The position numbers and the translations under genes were made by a program. From JASGKO01 sp049840595 (lineage in GTDB: Bacteria; Verrucomicrobiota; Verrucomicrobiia; Chthoniobacterales; Chthoniobacteraceae): a stretch of 64,000 nt of DNA. The stretch covers positions 1-64,000 of the forward strand of contig JASGKO010000018.1 of NCBI GenBank assembly GCA_049840595.1. Reading direction: 5' to 3'. The notes beneath the pieces were generated by a model that searched no databases, had not been told where the DNA came from, and saw nothing but the letters and a program-made list of their open reading frames with translations. Of this stretch, positions 36,125-44,569 are shown piece after piece (position 1 is the first letter of the stretch; every line of letters begins with the position of its first letter).

Positions 36125-37071
36125 CGGATGAAACGGGCGTATTGGCGCTGGAAGGTGGCGAAGTCTTTCACCTTGTCGCCATAAATACTTTGGAGCGCGG
36201 CGTCCAGCGTTTCTCCATTCATCATGGCATCGGCAAATTTTGGGAAGCGCTCGGGTGGCAGTTGGTTGAACATGAAGCGGACCAGTTTTTCGGCGCTCTG
36301 GTAGAGCTGATAGACGGTCATTTCGTCCGTCGGATAATGCTGGAGGGCCAGCATGTCGTTGAGTGACATCTCGGCATTTTCCAAATAGACTTGGTTGCCA
36401 CGGGCGGACTGGTGGGTGCGGGCGGCGACGCTGGCGCGGCCCATATATTCCGCAAAGCCCTCGCTGAGCCAGAGCGGCCACTGCTTGCCGGGGTAGATGC
36501 GGGCGACCACGGCGTGGGTCGTCTCGTGGGCGAGGGTATTGGAATCGAACTGGTCGCCATTGGTATCGCCACGGACGTTGAGGAACAGATCATCCCCGTG
36601 CGCAAAGCTGCCTGCCCACGGGGGTACGCCAGATTGGGTGAGGAAGGCTTTCCATTCTTCCGTATCCTTGAAGATATAGACGTCGGACTTCTTCGCATAC
36701 CGCTCGGGGCCGGCCTGGAGGGTCCTGGCGACGTACCACAGGTCGAATTCCACCTCCCGCGCCACTTTGCGTGCCTCAGTGACCCTGCGGAAGTGCAGGA
36801 TGAAATGCGGGGTCTCGGCATGCCGCCATTGGTCGGAGTGAATGGAGAGGGCCTTCATGCCAAGCTCGCTGGTGGTGTGCTCGGAGAGCGCGTCCCAAGG
36901 CTGCTCCACGAGCGGGGTCTCCGGCGGGGGGGCTGTCTGAGGCATCAGGGGCTGGGAGGCCGAGGTCGCGTGACCGAAGGCCCGGTCAAAATCATCCTGT
37001 GCCTGAGCCGCGATCGTACAGAGCAGGGGAGAACATGCGAGGGCGAGAAGACTATTGCGAATCGCTTTCAT
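36121..37071 (-). CDS. Exported HExxH metalloprotease-like protein 1 (peptidase MA-like)
   Basis: About 316 residues with a signal peptide (ending AAQAQ). The gluzincin core is present: LAHETTHAVV (HETTH, zinc ligands and base Glu) followed 25-30 residues later by LSEGFAEYMGR, giving the third ligand Glu in the NEGxAEY-type motif. The N-terminal region ALSIHSDQWRHAETPHFILHF and DVYIFKDTEEWKAFL match the paralogue downstream of it in numbering. Predicted periplasmic zinc peptidase; the substrate is unknown. ATG 37071 is preferred. It overlaps the paralogous gene by about 20 bp and holA by 4. Confidence 0.8.
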   Translation of the reverse strand: MKAIRNSLLALACSPLLCTIAAQAQDDFDRAFGHATSASQPLMPQTAPPPETPLVEQPWDALSEHTTSELGMKALSIHSDQWRHAETPHFILHFRRVTEARKVAREVEFDLWYVARTLQAGPERYAKKSDVYIFKDTEEWKAFLTQSGVPPWAGSFAHGDDLFLNVRGDTNGDQFDSNTLAHETTHAVVARIYPGKQWPLWLSEGFAEYMGRASVAARTHQSARGNQVYLENAEMSLNDMLALQHYPTDEMTVYQLYQSAEKLVRFMFNQLPPERFPKFADAMMNGETLDAALQSIYGDKVKDFATFQRQYARFIR

Positions 37072-37951
37072 CGTAATCTTTCGAAGCATAGGGTTTAAAC
37101 TGGGCTTCCAACCCGGAGAGGCTCGGGAAGTGAGTGCCGTAGGCTTTGTCGAGTGCAGTTTCGGTGCGATTGCCCTGCGCCAGTGCGCCGAAGAATTCTA
37201 CGAAGGCGACCTTGTCGGTCGTCTCAAGGAAGCGGGTGAGACGCTCGGATTCGTTGTAGAACGCCTCCACCTTCTGCACGTCGCTCGGGTATTCGATCAT
37301 CTCAGTTAGCTCGGAGAGCGGGAGGTAATTCTCCGGAGCGACGGCAGTTGAATTCGGCTTGGCGGAGTAGCCGCGGGCGCGGAAATAGCTGCTCCACGAG
37401 CGGAGGGCGACATTCTCGGCGTAGCCTTCGTTGAGCCAGCGGGGCACCCCATTGCCGAAAAAGCGGAAGACGACGAGATGCGCGATTTCATGCGCGAGCG
37501 AGTGGCCTTTGAACTTGTAGGCGGGATTGCGCACGATGAAGAGATCGCCGCCGGAATGAATGCCACCGGTCCATGGCTCCAGCGCCGCGCTGGATTGGAA
37601 GGTATGCCAGTCCTCCGGCTGCTCGAAGATGTAGATGTGGCTCTTGTGCTCCCATTCTGAGGTATCGCGTTGCAGATCTTTGGCGATGAACTGGTAGTAG
37701 AACTCGGCCTCCACCGAGACGGGCGTGGCGACGAAATTGTGCTGGAAATGGTAGATGAAATTCTTCGTCTCGGCGTGGTGCCAGCCATCGGGCTGGATGG
37801 CGAGCGCCTTTTGCCCAAGCAGGCTGACCTGCGACTCGGAAAGGTCACTGAAGGGGACTTCCTTCAACTCGCCCAGCAAATGCCGCTCCTGCCCCCAGGC
37901 CCAAACCGCAGGCAGCAACAACCATCCGAGCATCAAAAGCAAGCGCATCAT
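37052..37951 (-). CDS. Exported HExxH metalloprotease-like protein 2 (peptidase MA-like)
   Basis: A paralogue of the preceding entry, about 299 residues. Signal peptide (MMRLLLMLGWLLLPAVWAWG), zinc motif LAHEIAHLVVFRFFG (HEIAH), and third-ligand motif WLNEGYAENVALR. Shared scaffold phrases such as WHHAETKNFIYHFQHNF and HIYIFEQPEDWHTFQ show tandem duplication. An upstream in-frame ATG at 37999 would couple it to the methyltransferase stop; ATG 37951 is preferred because the signal peptide begins there. The active residues are intact in both copies. Confidence 0.8.
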   Translation of the reverse strand: MMRLLLMLGWLLLPAVWAWGQERHLLGELKEVPFSDLSESQVSLLGQKALAIQPDGWHHAETKNFIYHFQHNFVATPVSVEAEFYYQFIAKDLQRDTSEWEHKSHIYIFEQPEDWHTFQSSAALEPWTGGIHSGGDLFIVRNPAYKFKGHSLAHEIAHLVVFRFFGNGVPRWLNEGYAENVALRSWSSYFRARGYSAKPNSTAVAPENYLPLSELTEMIEYPSDVQKVEAFYNESERLTRFLETTDKVAFVEFFGALAQGNRTETALDKAYGTHFPSLSGLEAQFKPYASKDYDESDSQ

Positions 37952-37991
37952 ACGACGGCACTCTGCCTTAAGCCCGCCGGGGAAGCCATCG

Positions 37992-38822
37992 CTATTCATG
38001 GGGCTGTGGTTCCTCGGGGCGTCCCAGCATCAACACTGTCCGGTAGCGGATGGTGATCCGTGATTCCTCAGCGAATTGTTGAAAGATGCGGGAGGCTTCC
38101 CTGGATACTTCTCGCCCGGCCTCCGTTTCGCGGGCTGGAATGTAAGAACGGGAAAAGATAAGGCTGTGGAAACCGGCTTCATCGAGTTGCTGCGCATTGG
38201 GCCAGTGAAATTGCTCATAATGCGAGCCGCCGAAAAAGAGCGGCACATCTTTGCGATCCTCGTGGGCGACCAGCGCACTGCGCTTCGTCCCACCGTAGGT
38301 GGCGGCGAGATGGTCGAACGCAAGATGAAGCGGGTCGCCGTCTTCCCAATCGTTCCAAATCAGCGCGACCTGACCATACGGTTTGAGCACACGCCGGCAT
38401 TCGTGACGGGCTGGGATGGCATCGAACCAATGAAACGCCTGTGCCGCCGTGATAAGCTCGACTGTGCTGCTCTCCACCGGCATCGCCTCGACCGTGCCTT
38501 CTACGCTGCGATAGCCGGGGTAGGGAGAAAGTTCGGCCTCGGCTGCCATTCGCATCGGCGCATTAGGTTCGACCGCCGTGACCTTCCACCCTTGTTCCAG
38601 CAAGGCGCGGGTGAGAATCCCGGTGCCCGCGCCCACATCCACAATCTGCGCGCCCGGAGACAAGGCACATCGTGCGCCCAGCGTCTCAAAAAGCGGGGCC
38701 GGATAACCGGGGCGAGATGCCACATAATCCAAGACCTTGTCCGAAAAAATCGCGCTGATTCCGCCTTGCGCCGTGTACTGCGAGCGCAGCCGCCAGTCGG
38801 TGGTGAAATCGGGGGTGGTCAT
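37992..38822 (-). CDS. Class I SAM-dependent methyltransferase
   Basis: A 276-residue protein. SAM-binding motif I is AQIVDVGAGTGILTRALLEQG, the acidic end of beta2 is VTAVEPNAPMRMAAEAEL, and motif II-III is ELITAAQAFHWFDAIPARHEC...RVLKPYGQVALIWND. The AQAFHWFD phrase is typical of the Methyltransf_11 group with unknown substrates. It is the first gene of a four-gene minus-strand unit (methyltransferase, two HExxH proteins, holA) with overlaps. Confidence 0.85.
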   Translation of the reverse strand: MTTPDFTTDWRLRSQYTAQGGISAIFSDKVLDYVASRPGYPAPLFETLGARCALSPGAQIVDVGAGTGILTRALLEQGWKVTAVEPNAPMRMAAEAELSPYPGYRSVEGTVEAMPVESSTVELITAAQAFHWFDAIPARHECRRVLKPYGQVALIWNDWEDGDPLHLAFDHLAATYGGTKRSALVAHEDRKDVPLFFGGSHYEQFHWPNAQQLDEAGFHSLIFSRSYIPARETEAGREVSREASRIFQQFAEESRITIRYRTVLMLGRPEEPQPHE

Positions 38823-38881
38823 GAAGGAACTCTAAAGGGGCCGAGCATAAATTGCCAGTGCCTCCCGGAGAACTATTCCGC

Positions 38882-39142
38882 TCAAACTTTGGGCAGCAAA
38901 GGATCGCTGTTTTCCACTTTACGAACGACGGCCACACAAAGCAGCCCCAGCCCGATTTTCAAGCCACCGTCGATATAGCCCAGAGTAATGAGATTTTGAA
39001 AGGAAGAAGGATGCGTTGCTTCCGTAGAGTAGCGAACGCCAAAGCGCCAGCTATTTGCTTTCCAGTATTCCTGGCTCTTAAAAGCGGAAAACAGGGTGCA
39101 ACCACCCCACACGATCAATGCATATCCGATCAGCACCTGCAT
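38882..39142 (-). CDS. Small membrane protein
   Basis: An 86-residue protein starting MQVLIGYALIVWGGCTLFSA with a second hydrophobic helix near the end (YIDGGLKIGLGLLCVAVV). The region between them is polar. I do not recognise it. A longer frame upstream lacks the look of coding sequence. It lies between the amidotransferase and methyltransferase genes on the same strand. Confidence 0.4.
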   Translation of the reverse strand: MQVLIGYALIVWGGCTLFSAFKSQEYWKANSWRFGVRYSTEATHPSSFQNLITLGYIDGGLKIGLGLLCVAVVRKVENSDPLLPKV

Positions 39143-39275
39143 TTTGATTGCAGCTAAAAAAATAACGATTCTGGTGATGGATGCACGCAATAATCGCGAT
39201 GAGAGAAAAGGAGATGCGCCAAAGCCACGGCTAGTGCGGCTGTCGCACCGGCATAAAAACAGCGCGCGCACCAAA

Positions 39276-39962
39276 CTACCGTGCCATCGCATCGAGCAGC
39301 TCATAGAGCGCCGGATGCGTCTCTTTCACATGGCCCATGCCCGCGCGCATTTCGTCGGTGCTTTGGATGAAGCGTCCTGCTTCCGTGGGGACGTGGGCGC
39401 TCCAGGCGTCCACATCGGCGGCGGTGACTTCGAGGTGGAATTGCAGCCCCACGATTTTATCGCCGACTTGATAGACCTGGTTGCGGCAGCCCTCGCTGGA
39501 AGCGAGCAGCGTGCCCCCGGGAGGGAGATCGAAGGTGTCGCCGTGCCAGTGGAGTGGCATGAGTACCTTGGGGAAGCGGACGAAGAGCGGTGAGGCAGCG
39601 AGGGCGGTCTCGTCGAATTGCACCGGGAGCCAGCCGACTTCGATCTCGGCATTCTGGTAGATTTTTGCGCCCAGCACGTCGGCGATGAGTTGTGCGCCGA
39701 GGCAGATGCCGAGGAGTCGCTTGCCGACGGCGATGGCTTCGCCAATCGCTTTTTTCTCCACCGGCAGCCATGGGTGATTCCGATGCTCGTAGATATTCAT
39801 CGGGCCGCCCATGATGATCAGCCAGTCGTAAGCGTCGGCGGCGGGCGGCTGGTCGCCGCGATAGAAATGAGTCTCGGTGAGCTCGTGACCGCGCTCGCGA
39901 ATCCAGTCGGCGATTTTTCCCAGCCCCTCGAAGGGCACGTGTTGAAAGAGATGAATCTTCAT
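39276..39962 (-). CDS. Class I glutamine amidotransferase (GMP synthase-like domain)
   Basis: A 228-residue single-domain GATase1. The nucleophile is in LLGICLGAQLIADVLG (Cys87), with the His-Glu pair in VGLQFHLEVT (His176, Glu178) and the oxyanion region IIMGGPMNIYEH. Stand-alone proteins of this type (the YfeJ/guaA-like group) release ammonia from glutamine or act on gamma-glutamyl compounds; the partner is unknown. All triad residues are present. Confidence 0.88.
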   Translation of the reverse strand: MKIHLFQHVPFEGLGKIADWIRERGHELTETHFYRGDQPPAADAYDWLIIMGGPMNIYEHRNHPWLPVEKKAIGEAIAVGKRLLGICLGAQLIADVLGAKIYQNAEIEVGWLPVQFDETALAASPLFVRFPKVLMPLHWHGDTFDLPPGGTLLASSEGCRNQVYQVGDKIVGLQFHLEVTAADVDAWSAHVPTEAGRFIQSTDEMRAGMGHVKETHPALYELLDAMAR

Positions 39963-40108
39963 AGGCGTGAACTCCCAAAAATGAACGTGAGATCAAATCC
40001 ACACTTTGCGCCGGATTGCAGGTGTTTTCTTTTTGAAGACACATTTTTCGGGACGATTTTTACATCGTAGGAATGAAATAGAGGCGTTAAGTTGAATCTG
40101 TCCTTCTT

Positions 40109-40759
40109 ATGGATCCGCTAGGTGTCTATTCTCAACCGCAACTACCGTACGATTACACGGCGGGCTCGAAGTGGATGTTGTGGCTCGGCTTGGCCGCTTG
40201 GGGCTTTGCATTGCTCTTATTGAGCTTAGGGACGATTTTATCTGAGGCTCCACCGGTATATGGGGCGATATGCTTGCTCGGGGCGGGGTTTAATTTGGCA
40301 AGTTCACTTTTACTGGGCTTGTTATTAGTCTTACGCGTGATTTCGAATCAGGCGGGCTGGCGACCTTTGCGAGTGGTGGTAATTAGGATGTTGCCAAGCT
40401 TCGCGATGATCTTACTGCTGTTGGTAGTTGATCCGTTGTCAGCTCGTGCCCAAAGAGCACCGGTGACTGTTGCGGTGAGCAATGCCTTCCAAATCGTTGC
40501 TGCTTGTAAAGGTTATGCACTAGATCACGATGGCGAATTTCCGCCATCACTCGATGCTTTGATTCCTAATTATCTTGCCGATCGAAAGTCATTGAACAGC
40601 CCAATGGGTGGAAACGATGCCAATGGTATTGGGTTCGATTATTACCCTTACAAGGAGACCGACCCACCTAATAAGGTCGTGCTCCGCAGTCGTGCGGTCT
40701 TGCATGGATTACGCGTGATCGCCCGGATGAATGGAGGAGCCCGACTCGAAAAAGAGTAG
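40109..40759 (+). CDS. Membrane protein with pseudopilin-like C-terminal domain
   Basis: A 216-residue protein. Three hydrophobic helices come first (residues ~22-42, ~50-77, ~90-105). The soluble part AACKGYALDHDGEFPPSLDALIPNYLADRK...LNSPMGG resembles the C-terminal segment of GspG-type pseudopilins, where 'Y.ldHG.yPpsL.~L.P~yl' follows the first helix. Here the domain is placed behind a multi-helix membrane anchor without a prepilin leader. The gene stands alone, divergent from the amidotransferase gene and convergent with the Cys-rich gene, and is more AT-rich than its neighbours. Confidence 0.55.
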   Translation: MDPLGVYSQPQLPYDYTAGSKWMLWLGLAAWGFALLLLSLGTILSEAPPVYGAICLLGAGFNLASSLLLGLLLVLRVISNQAGWRPLRVVVIRMLPSFAMILLLLVVDPLSARAQRAPVTVAVSNAFQIVAACKGYALDHDGEFPPSLDALIPNYLADRKSLNSPMGGNDANGIGFDYYPYKETDPPNKVVLRSRAVLHGLRVIARMNGGARLEKE

Positions 40760-40773
40760 CGTAGATCGGGGGC

Positions 40774-41346
40774 TTATTTCTTCTCTCCGTCCTTCTTTTC
40801 CTCTTTCGTTACGCAAAAGCAGCGGTAGTAAAAGCCCTCGGCAGGCATGAGCAGATCGCCAGGATCGGCGGCATGTTCCCACGGGTCTTTGTGATCCTTG
40901 TTTTTCTCGGGGAGTTTGATGCGGAACAGGTGGCAATGGGCTTCGCCGGGGCATTGGCCCACGCACTTGATCTGCCGCGTGCCGCCTTCGCCGATGGATT
41001 CCAGTTTGCACTCGCCGCAGGCATGAAGGCTGTAGCCAGCGGGGAGCACTGGCTTTACGCAGAAGCAGCGGTAGTCGTGCTTTTCGCGTTCGCGGGTAAA
41101 TCCCTGGCCATCCATGGGCGCCATTTCCCAGGTGTCGTCCTTATGCTTCTCGCCTTCGCGGCGAAGAAAGAGCTGGCAGTAGCAGCCGCCGGAACCGCAT
41201 TTTTCGGACTTCCCGCACCCGACTTCGGGCACGGATTTTTGTTTGGCGCCTTCGCCAGTTGTGACGTCGCGTTTTTTCGCTTCACCGCATGCGCCATCGT
41301 CGCAAAGCGTGAAAGACGGGGGAAGCTTTGGTGCACCATCGCCCAT
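40774..41346 (-). CDS. Cys-rich protein with internal duplication
   Basis: A 190-residue soluble protein with about 16 Cys. Two repeats of about 50-60 residues share the plan C-x-C/H-LF-basic, W, acidic, then YRCFCV: the first at CGSGGCYCQLFLRREGEKH...YRCFCVKP, the second at CPGEAHCHLFRIKLPEKN...YRCFCVTK. The N-terminus has CDDGACG and CGKSEKCG pairs. No signal peptide, so presumably cytosolic; metal or redox binding is an inference from Cys spacing. I recognise no family. ATG 41346 is chosen over an in-frame TTG six codons upstream. The C-terminus is Lys/Glu-rich. Confidence 0.55.
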   Translation of the reverse strand: MGDGAPKLPPSFTLCDDGACGEAKKRDVTTGEGAKQKSVPEVGCGKSEKCGSGGCYCQLFLRREGEKHKDDTWEMAPMDGQGFTREREKHDYRCFCVKPVLPAGYSLHACGECKLESIGEGGTRQIKCVGQCPGEAHCHLFRIKLPEKNKDHKDPWEHAADPGDLLMPAEGFYYRCFCVTKEEKKDGEKK

Positions 41347-41372
41347 GGCCAATTTGTTTATCAAAGTGCTGC

Positions 41373-41583
41373 CTAAGAGGCAAGTGATAAGTTGGGATCG
41401 CGCCGGTAGGTTTCCATGCGCCGATTCAGTTCCACCAGTTGCTCGAGGACACGAGAACTTCGTCTGGATGAGCGGCGTGATTGTTCCAGAGCTTGCTGAC
41501 CAGCAAGGGCTTTTGGGCTGGAGCCAATGCTCTCACCGAGGAAATGACGGGCGTGAAAACAAGCAGGGAAGTTCGGGGCCCGA
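41373..41583 (-). pseudogene. Open 3' remnant of an unrecognised gene
   Basis: Between mntH and the Cys-rich gene a minus-strand frame without a start codon stays open from the end of mntH to a TAG at 41373-41375. It ends with a helical, Arg-rich sequence (QALEQSRRSSRRSSRVLEQL, then VELNRRMETYRRDPNLSLAS) that looks like real protein sequence more than chance. It may be the tail of a deleted gene. I cannot name it. Confidence 0.3.
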
Positions 41584-42885
41584 TTATGAGACGGGACCCA
41601 GCAGGCCGGGAAAAAAGGTGTCCACCAGCAGCTTCAAGTTGAGCACGATGATGATCGTGGCGGTGAGCCAGCCGAGGATTTTGATCCAGAGCGGGTTGGC
41701 GAACGGGCCCATTTTTTGGCGGCTATTGGTGAAGCGGAGGAGGGGCCAGACGGCGAAGCCGAGTTGCATGCTGAGCACGACCTGACTGACGACGAGGAGC
41801 GCAGTAGTCTTGCTCTCACCATAGATGCCGATGATCACCACTGCGGGCACGATCGCAATGGCACGAGTGACGAGGCGGCGCAGCCACGGGCGCATGCGGA
41901 AGTTGAGGAAGCCCTCCATTACGATCTGCCCGGCGAGCGTGCCGGTGAGGGTCGAGTTCTGGCCCGAGGCGAGCAGGGCGATGGCGAAGAGCGTGCTGGC
42001 CACGCCGACGCCGAGGACGGGGCTGAGCAGCTTGAATGCGTCCTGGATCTGCGCGACGTCCTGATGGCCGGTCCAGTGAAACGCGGCGGCAGCCAGGATG
42101 AGGATCGCGGCATTGATGAAGAGCGCGAGAGTGAGGGCGAAGGTGGAATCCAGGGTGGCAAAGCGGATCGCCTCGCGGCGGCCTGCCTCGGTGGGCTGGA
42201 ATTTTCTCGTCTGCACGATGGAGGAGTGCAGGTAGAGATTATGCGGCATCACGGTTGCTCCGAGAATGCCGATACTCACGAAGAGCATCTCGTGGTTCTT
42301 GAAAATTTCGGCGGATGGCACAAAGCCCGCGAGCACGCCGCCGAGATTCGGCTTGGAAAAAAGCAACTCGGCGAGGAAGCACCCGCCGATGGTGCCAATG
42401 AGTGTCATCACCAGAGCCTCGATGTAACGGAAGCCCTTGTTTTGCAGGAAGAGGACGGCAATCACGTCGAGGCAGGTAATCACACACCCCCAGACGAGCG
42501 GGATGCCGAAGAGCAGTTGCAGGCCAATCGCCGAGCCCACAATCTCCGCCAGATCGCAGGCGGCAATGGCGAGTTCGCAGAGCACCCACAGAAACCACAC
42601 CACTGGCTTTGGGTAGGCATCGCGGCAGGCCTGCGCCAGATCGCGACCGGTGGCAATGCCGAGCTTGATGCACAGGTGCTGAAGCAGGATCGCCATCAGG
42701 TTTGAGATCATGATGACGGAGAGCAGCGTGTAGCCGTATTGCGCGCCTCCCGCGAGATCGGTCGCCCAGTTACCGGGATCCATGTAACCTACCGCGACAA
42801 GGAAGCCCGGCCCGGAAAAGGCAAGCAACTTGCGCCAGAAGCCTTTTTGGGACGGCACTGCGACCGAGCGATGCACTTCTGGCAA
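41584..42885 (-). CDS. mntH: NRAMP divalent metal transporter (MntH type)
   Basis: Proton-coupled Mn(II)/Fe(II) importer in the inner membrane. The NRAMP motifs are all seen: GPGFLVAVGYMDPGNWATDLAGG (helix 1, DPGN metal site), ILGATVMPHNLYLHSSIVQTR (helix 6, MPHN), and GQNSTLTGTLAGQIVMEGFL in the later helices. About 11 membrane segments. No ATG exists in the likely start region; TTG 42885 lies 8 bases after AGGGG and is preferred, with GTG 42876 as an alternative. It is divergent from mntR with a palindrome between them. Confidence 0.92.
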   Translation of the reverse strand: MPEVHRSVAVPSQKGFWRKLLAFSGPGFLVAVGYMDPGNWATDLAGGAQYGYTLLSVIMISNLMAILLQHLCIKLGIATGRDLAQACRDAYPKPVVWFLWVLCELAIAACDLAEIVGSAIGLQLLFGIPLVWGCVITCLDVIAVLFLQNKGFRYIEALVMTLIGTIGGCFLAELLFSKPNLGGVLAGFVPSAEIFKNHEMLFVSIGILGATVMPHNLYLHSSIVQTRKFQPTEAGRREAIRFATLDSTFALTLALFINAAILILAAAAFHWTGHQDVAQIQDAFKLLSPVLGVGVASTLFAIALLASGQNSTLTGTLAGQIVMEGFLNFRMRPWLRRLVTRAIAIVPAVVIIGIYGESKTTALLVVSQVVLSMQLGFAVWPLLRFTNSRQKMGPFANPLWIKILGWLTATIIIVLNLKLLVDTFFPGLLGPVS

Positions 42886-42936
42886 ACTCGCTTCCCCTGC
42901 ACCCTGCAACCAGCCAATATTCCGACTCGACGAACT

Positions 42937-42958
42937 AAAATTAGTCACGGCTAAATTT
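42937..42958. promoter_or_regulatory. Candidate MntR operator between mntH and mntR
   Basis: The imperfect palindrome AAAATTAG-tcacgg-CTAAATTT (7 of 8 arm positions pair) sits 52 bp upstream of the mntH start, in the shared control region of mntH and the DtxR/MntR regulator. DtxR-family operators have this size and an AT-flanked TAG/CTA style. The assignment rests on position and symmetry. Confidence 0.5.
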
Positions 42959-43208
42959 GTTTTCCAAAAGAAGCATTTTGTCAAATGGAAATATGAAACG
43001 AGAGTTTCTTTGGCCCACAGATTAAAATAAAAAAGGATGGGGGATGGGGGGCGCGAAAGACGCCAAAAACACGAAAAGGGAGAGTTTATTTTCGCGCATT
43101 TTCGCGTTTTTGGCGGACCTAAAAATCTGCGTATCTGCGAACCAACTTCCCTCTCTTCGATCTTCCCTGTGTCTTGACTCATTTTCCCCGGCTTTCTATC
43201 GTGCCGGA

Positions 43209-43706
43209 ATGGCTGCCAAAAAAATTGCCACGCGCGGAAGCTCCGCGGCGATGGAAGACTACCTTGAGCGCATCCTGGAGTTGATCAACTCCAAGGGCTA
43301 TGCGCGCGTGGTGGATATTGCCTCCAGCCTTGATATTTCCCAGGCCAGCGTGACGAACATGGTGCAACGCCTTGATGCCGAGGGCATGCTCAAGTACGAG
43401 AAATACCGCGGCCTCGTGCTTACCACCGCCGGGGAGGAACTCGCGCGGAACATCACCCACAAACACCAGTTGCTTACCGATTTCCTGAAATTACTTGGAA
43501 TCGACGACGACGTTATTTATCACGACGTCGAAGGCATGGAACACCACATCAGCCCGCCGACGCTGCGCGCCCTGGAGGCGCTAACTGCGCACTTGCAGGA
43601 CCAGCCGGAAGCTCTTGAACCAGATTCGCAATCAACTCAATGGAAATTAAAAAGACCGCCCACGCAGGATGGCAGAACAACCTGCAACTCATTAACGACA
43701 AGGTAG
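43209..43706 (+). CDS. mntR: DtxR-family manganese-dependent regulator (MntR type)
   Basis: Metal-sensing repressor. Winged-helix DNA-binding domain: AMEDYLERILELINSKGYARVVDIASSLDISQASVTNMVQRL...GLVLTTAGEELA. Dimerisation/metal domain: HKHQLLTDFLKLLGI and DVEGMEHHISPPTL, with the E-G-x-E-H metal ligands. There is no C-terminal SH3 domain, as in MntR. It likely controls mntH through the palindrome at 42937. The final 35 residues look wrong: a one-base shift near 43600 would give the end NQIRNQLNGN, stopping at 43650 and overlapping the next gene's ATG at 43640. Upstream bases to 43044 are a repeat-like non-coding region. Confidence 0.88.
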   Translation: MAAKKIATRGSSAAMEDYLERILELINSKGYARVVDIASSLDISQASVTNMVQRLDAEGMLKYEKYRGLVLTTAGEELARNITHKHQLLTDFLKLLGIDDDVIYHDVEGMEHHISPPTLRALEALTAHLQDQPEALEPDSQSTQWKLKRPPTQDGRTTCNSLTTR

Positions 43707-44564
43707 AGCTCATCATCAGCCTCGACGTCGGCCCGCGCATCATCTCCTACAAGACGCCCGGTGGCTCGAACGTGCTGAAAAACTACCCCGAGCAACTCGG
43801 CTGCTCCGGGGAGAGCGAATGGAAGATCCGCGGTGGTCACCGCCTGTGGATTGCGCCCGAGCACGAGGTGCTCAGCTACCTGCCCGACAACAATCCGGTC
43901 ACGCACGAGTTGCTGTCGCCCGGGGGCGTGAAGCTGGTGAATGAGAGCGTGGACCCGTGGAAGATCCGCAAGGAGCTGCACGGTCAGGCTTTCGGAAAAC
44001 AGCTCGGAAGTCATCCTTGAGCACAAGGCGATCAACGAAGGCTCCGAGCCCGTGGAGATCGCCACCTGGGGCCTCACGGTAATGGAGCCGGGCGGCCTGG
44101 AAATCATTCCGCTGCCGCCGCTGGGCGAGCATCCGCGCGACCTGCTGCCGAACAAGCTGATGGTCATCTGGCCCTACACCGATCTTTCCGATCCGCGCTG
44201 GCGCTTTGGCAGCCAGCTCATCACCCTGCGGCAGACGGCCGATGGCGTGCCCGCCAAGCTCGGCCTCGCGCACAAGGAGAAGTGGATCGCCTATCTGGTG
44301 AACGGCTCGCTCTTCATCAAGGTCATCGACTATCTTGAGGGCGCGGCCTATGCCGATGGCGGCTGCAACTTCGAGACCTTCACCAACCAGGAGATGATCG
44401 AAGTGGAGGCCCTCGGGCCGCTCCGCAAGCTGGCCGCCGGGGAATCCACCTCGCACACCGAGCGCTGGTATCTGCTCGGCGATGTGGGCCAGCCGCACTC
44501 GCTCAAGGAGGTGGAACTCCTCGAATGGCTCAAACCGCTCCTCGCTTCCGTCGGTCTCGAATAA
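43640..44564 (+). CDS. DUF4380-domain protein (one frameshift)
   Basis: About 307 residues, no signal peptide. The family look is the early IISLDVGPRIISYKTPGGSN, the strand pair GGHRLWIAPEHE, and a late HTERWYLLG. The fold is expected to be a galactose-mutarotase-like beta sandwich, found in sugar-handling enzymes; the role here is unknown. The frame shifts near 43983-43987 (an extra G gives LHGQAF in place of LHVRLSENSSEVILEH). It begins inside the last codons of mntR, and the lipoprotein gene follows after 5 bp. Confidence 0.75.
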
Positions 44565-44569
44565 GTCCC

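Noticed and set aside
42886..43208. Manganese (yybP-ykoY) riboswitch before mntH
   Set aside because: The leader is short (about 50 bp between palindrome and start) and shows none of the conserved riboswitch core.
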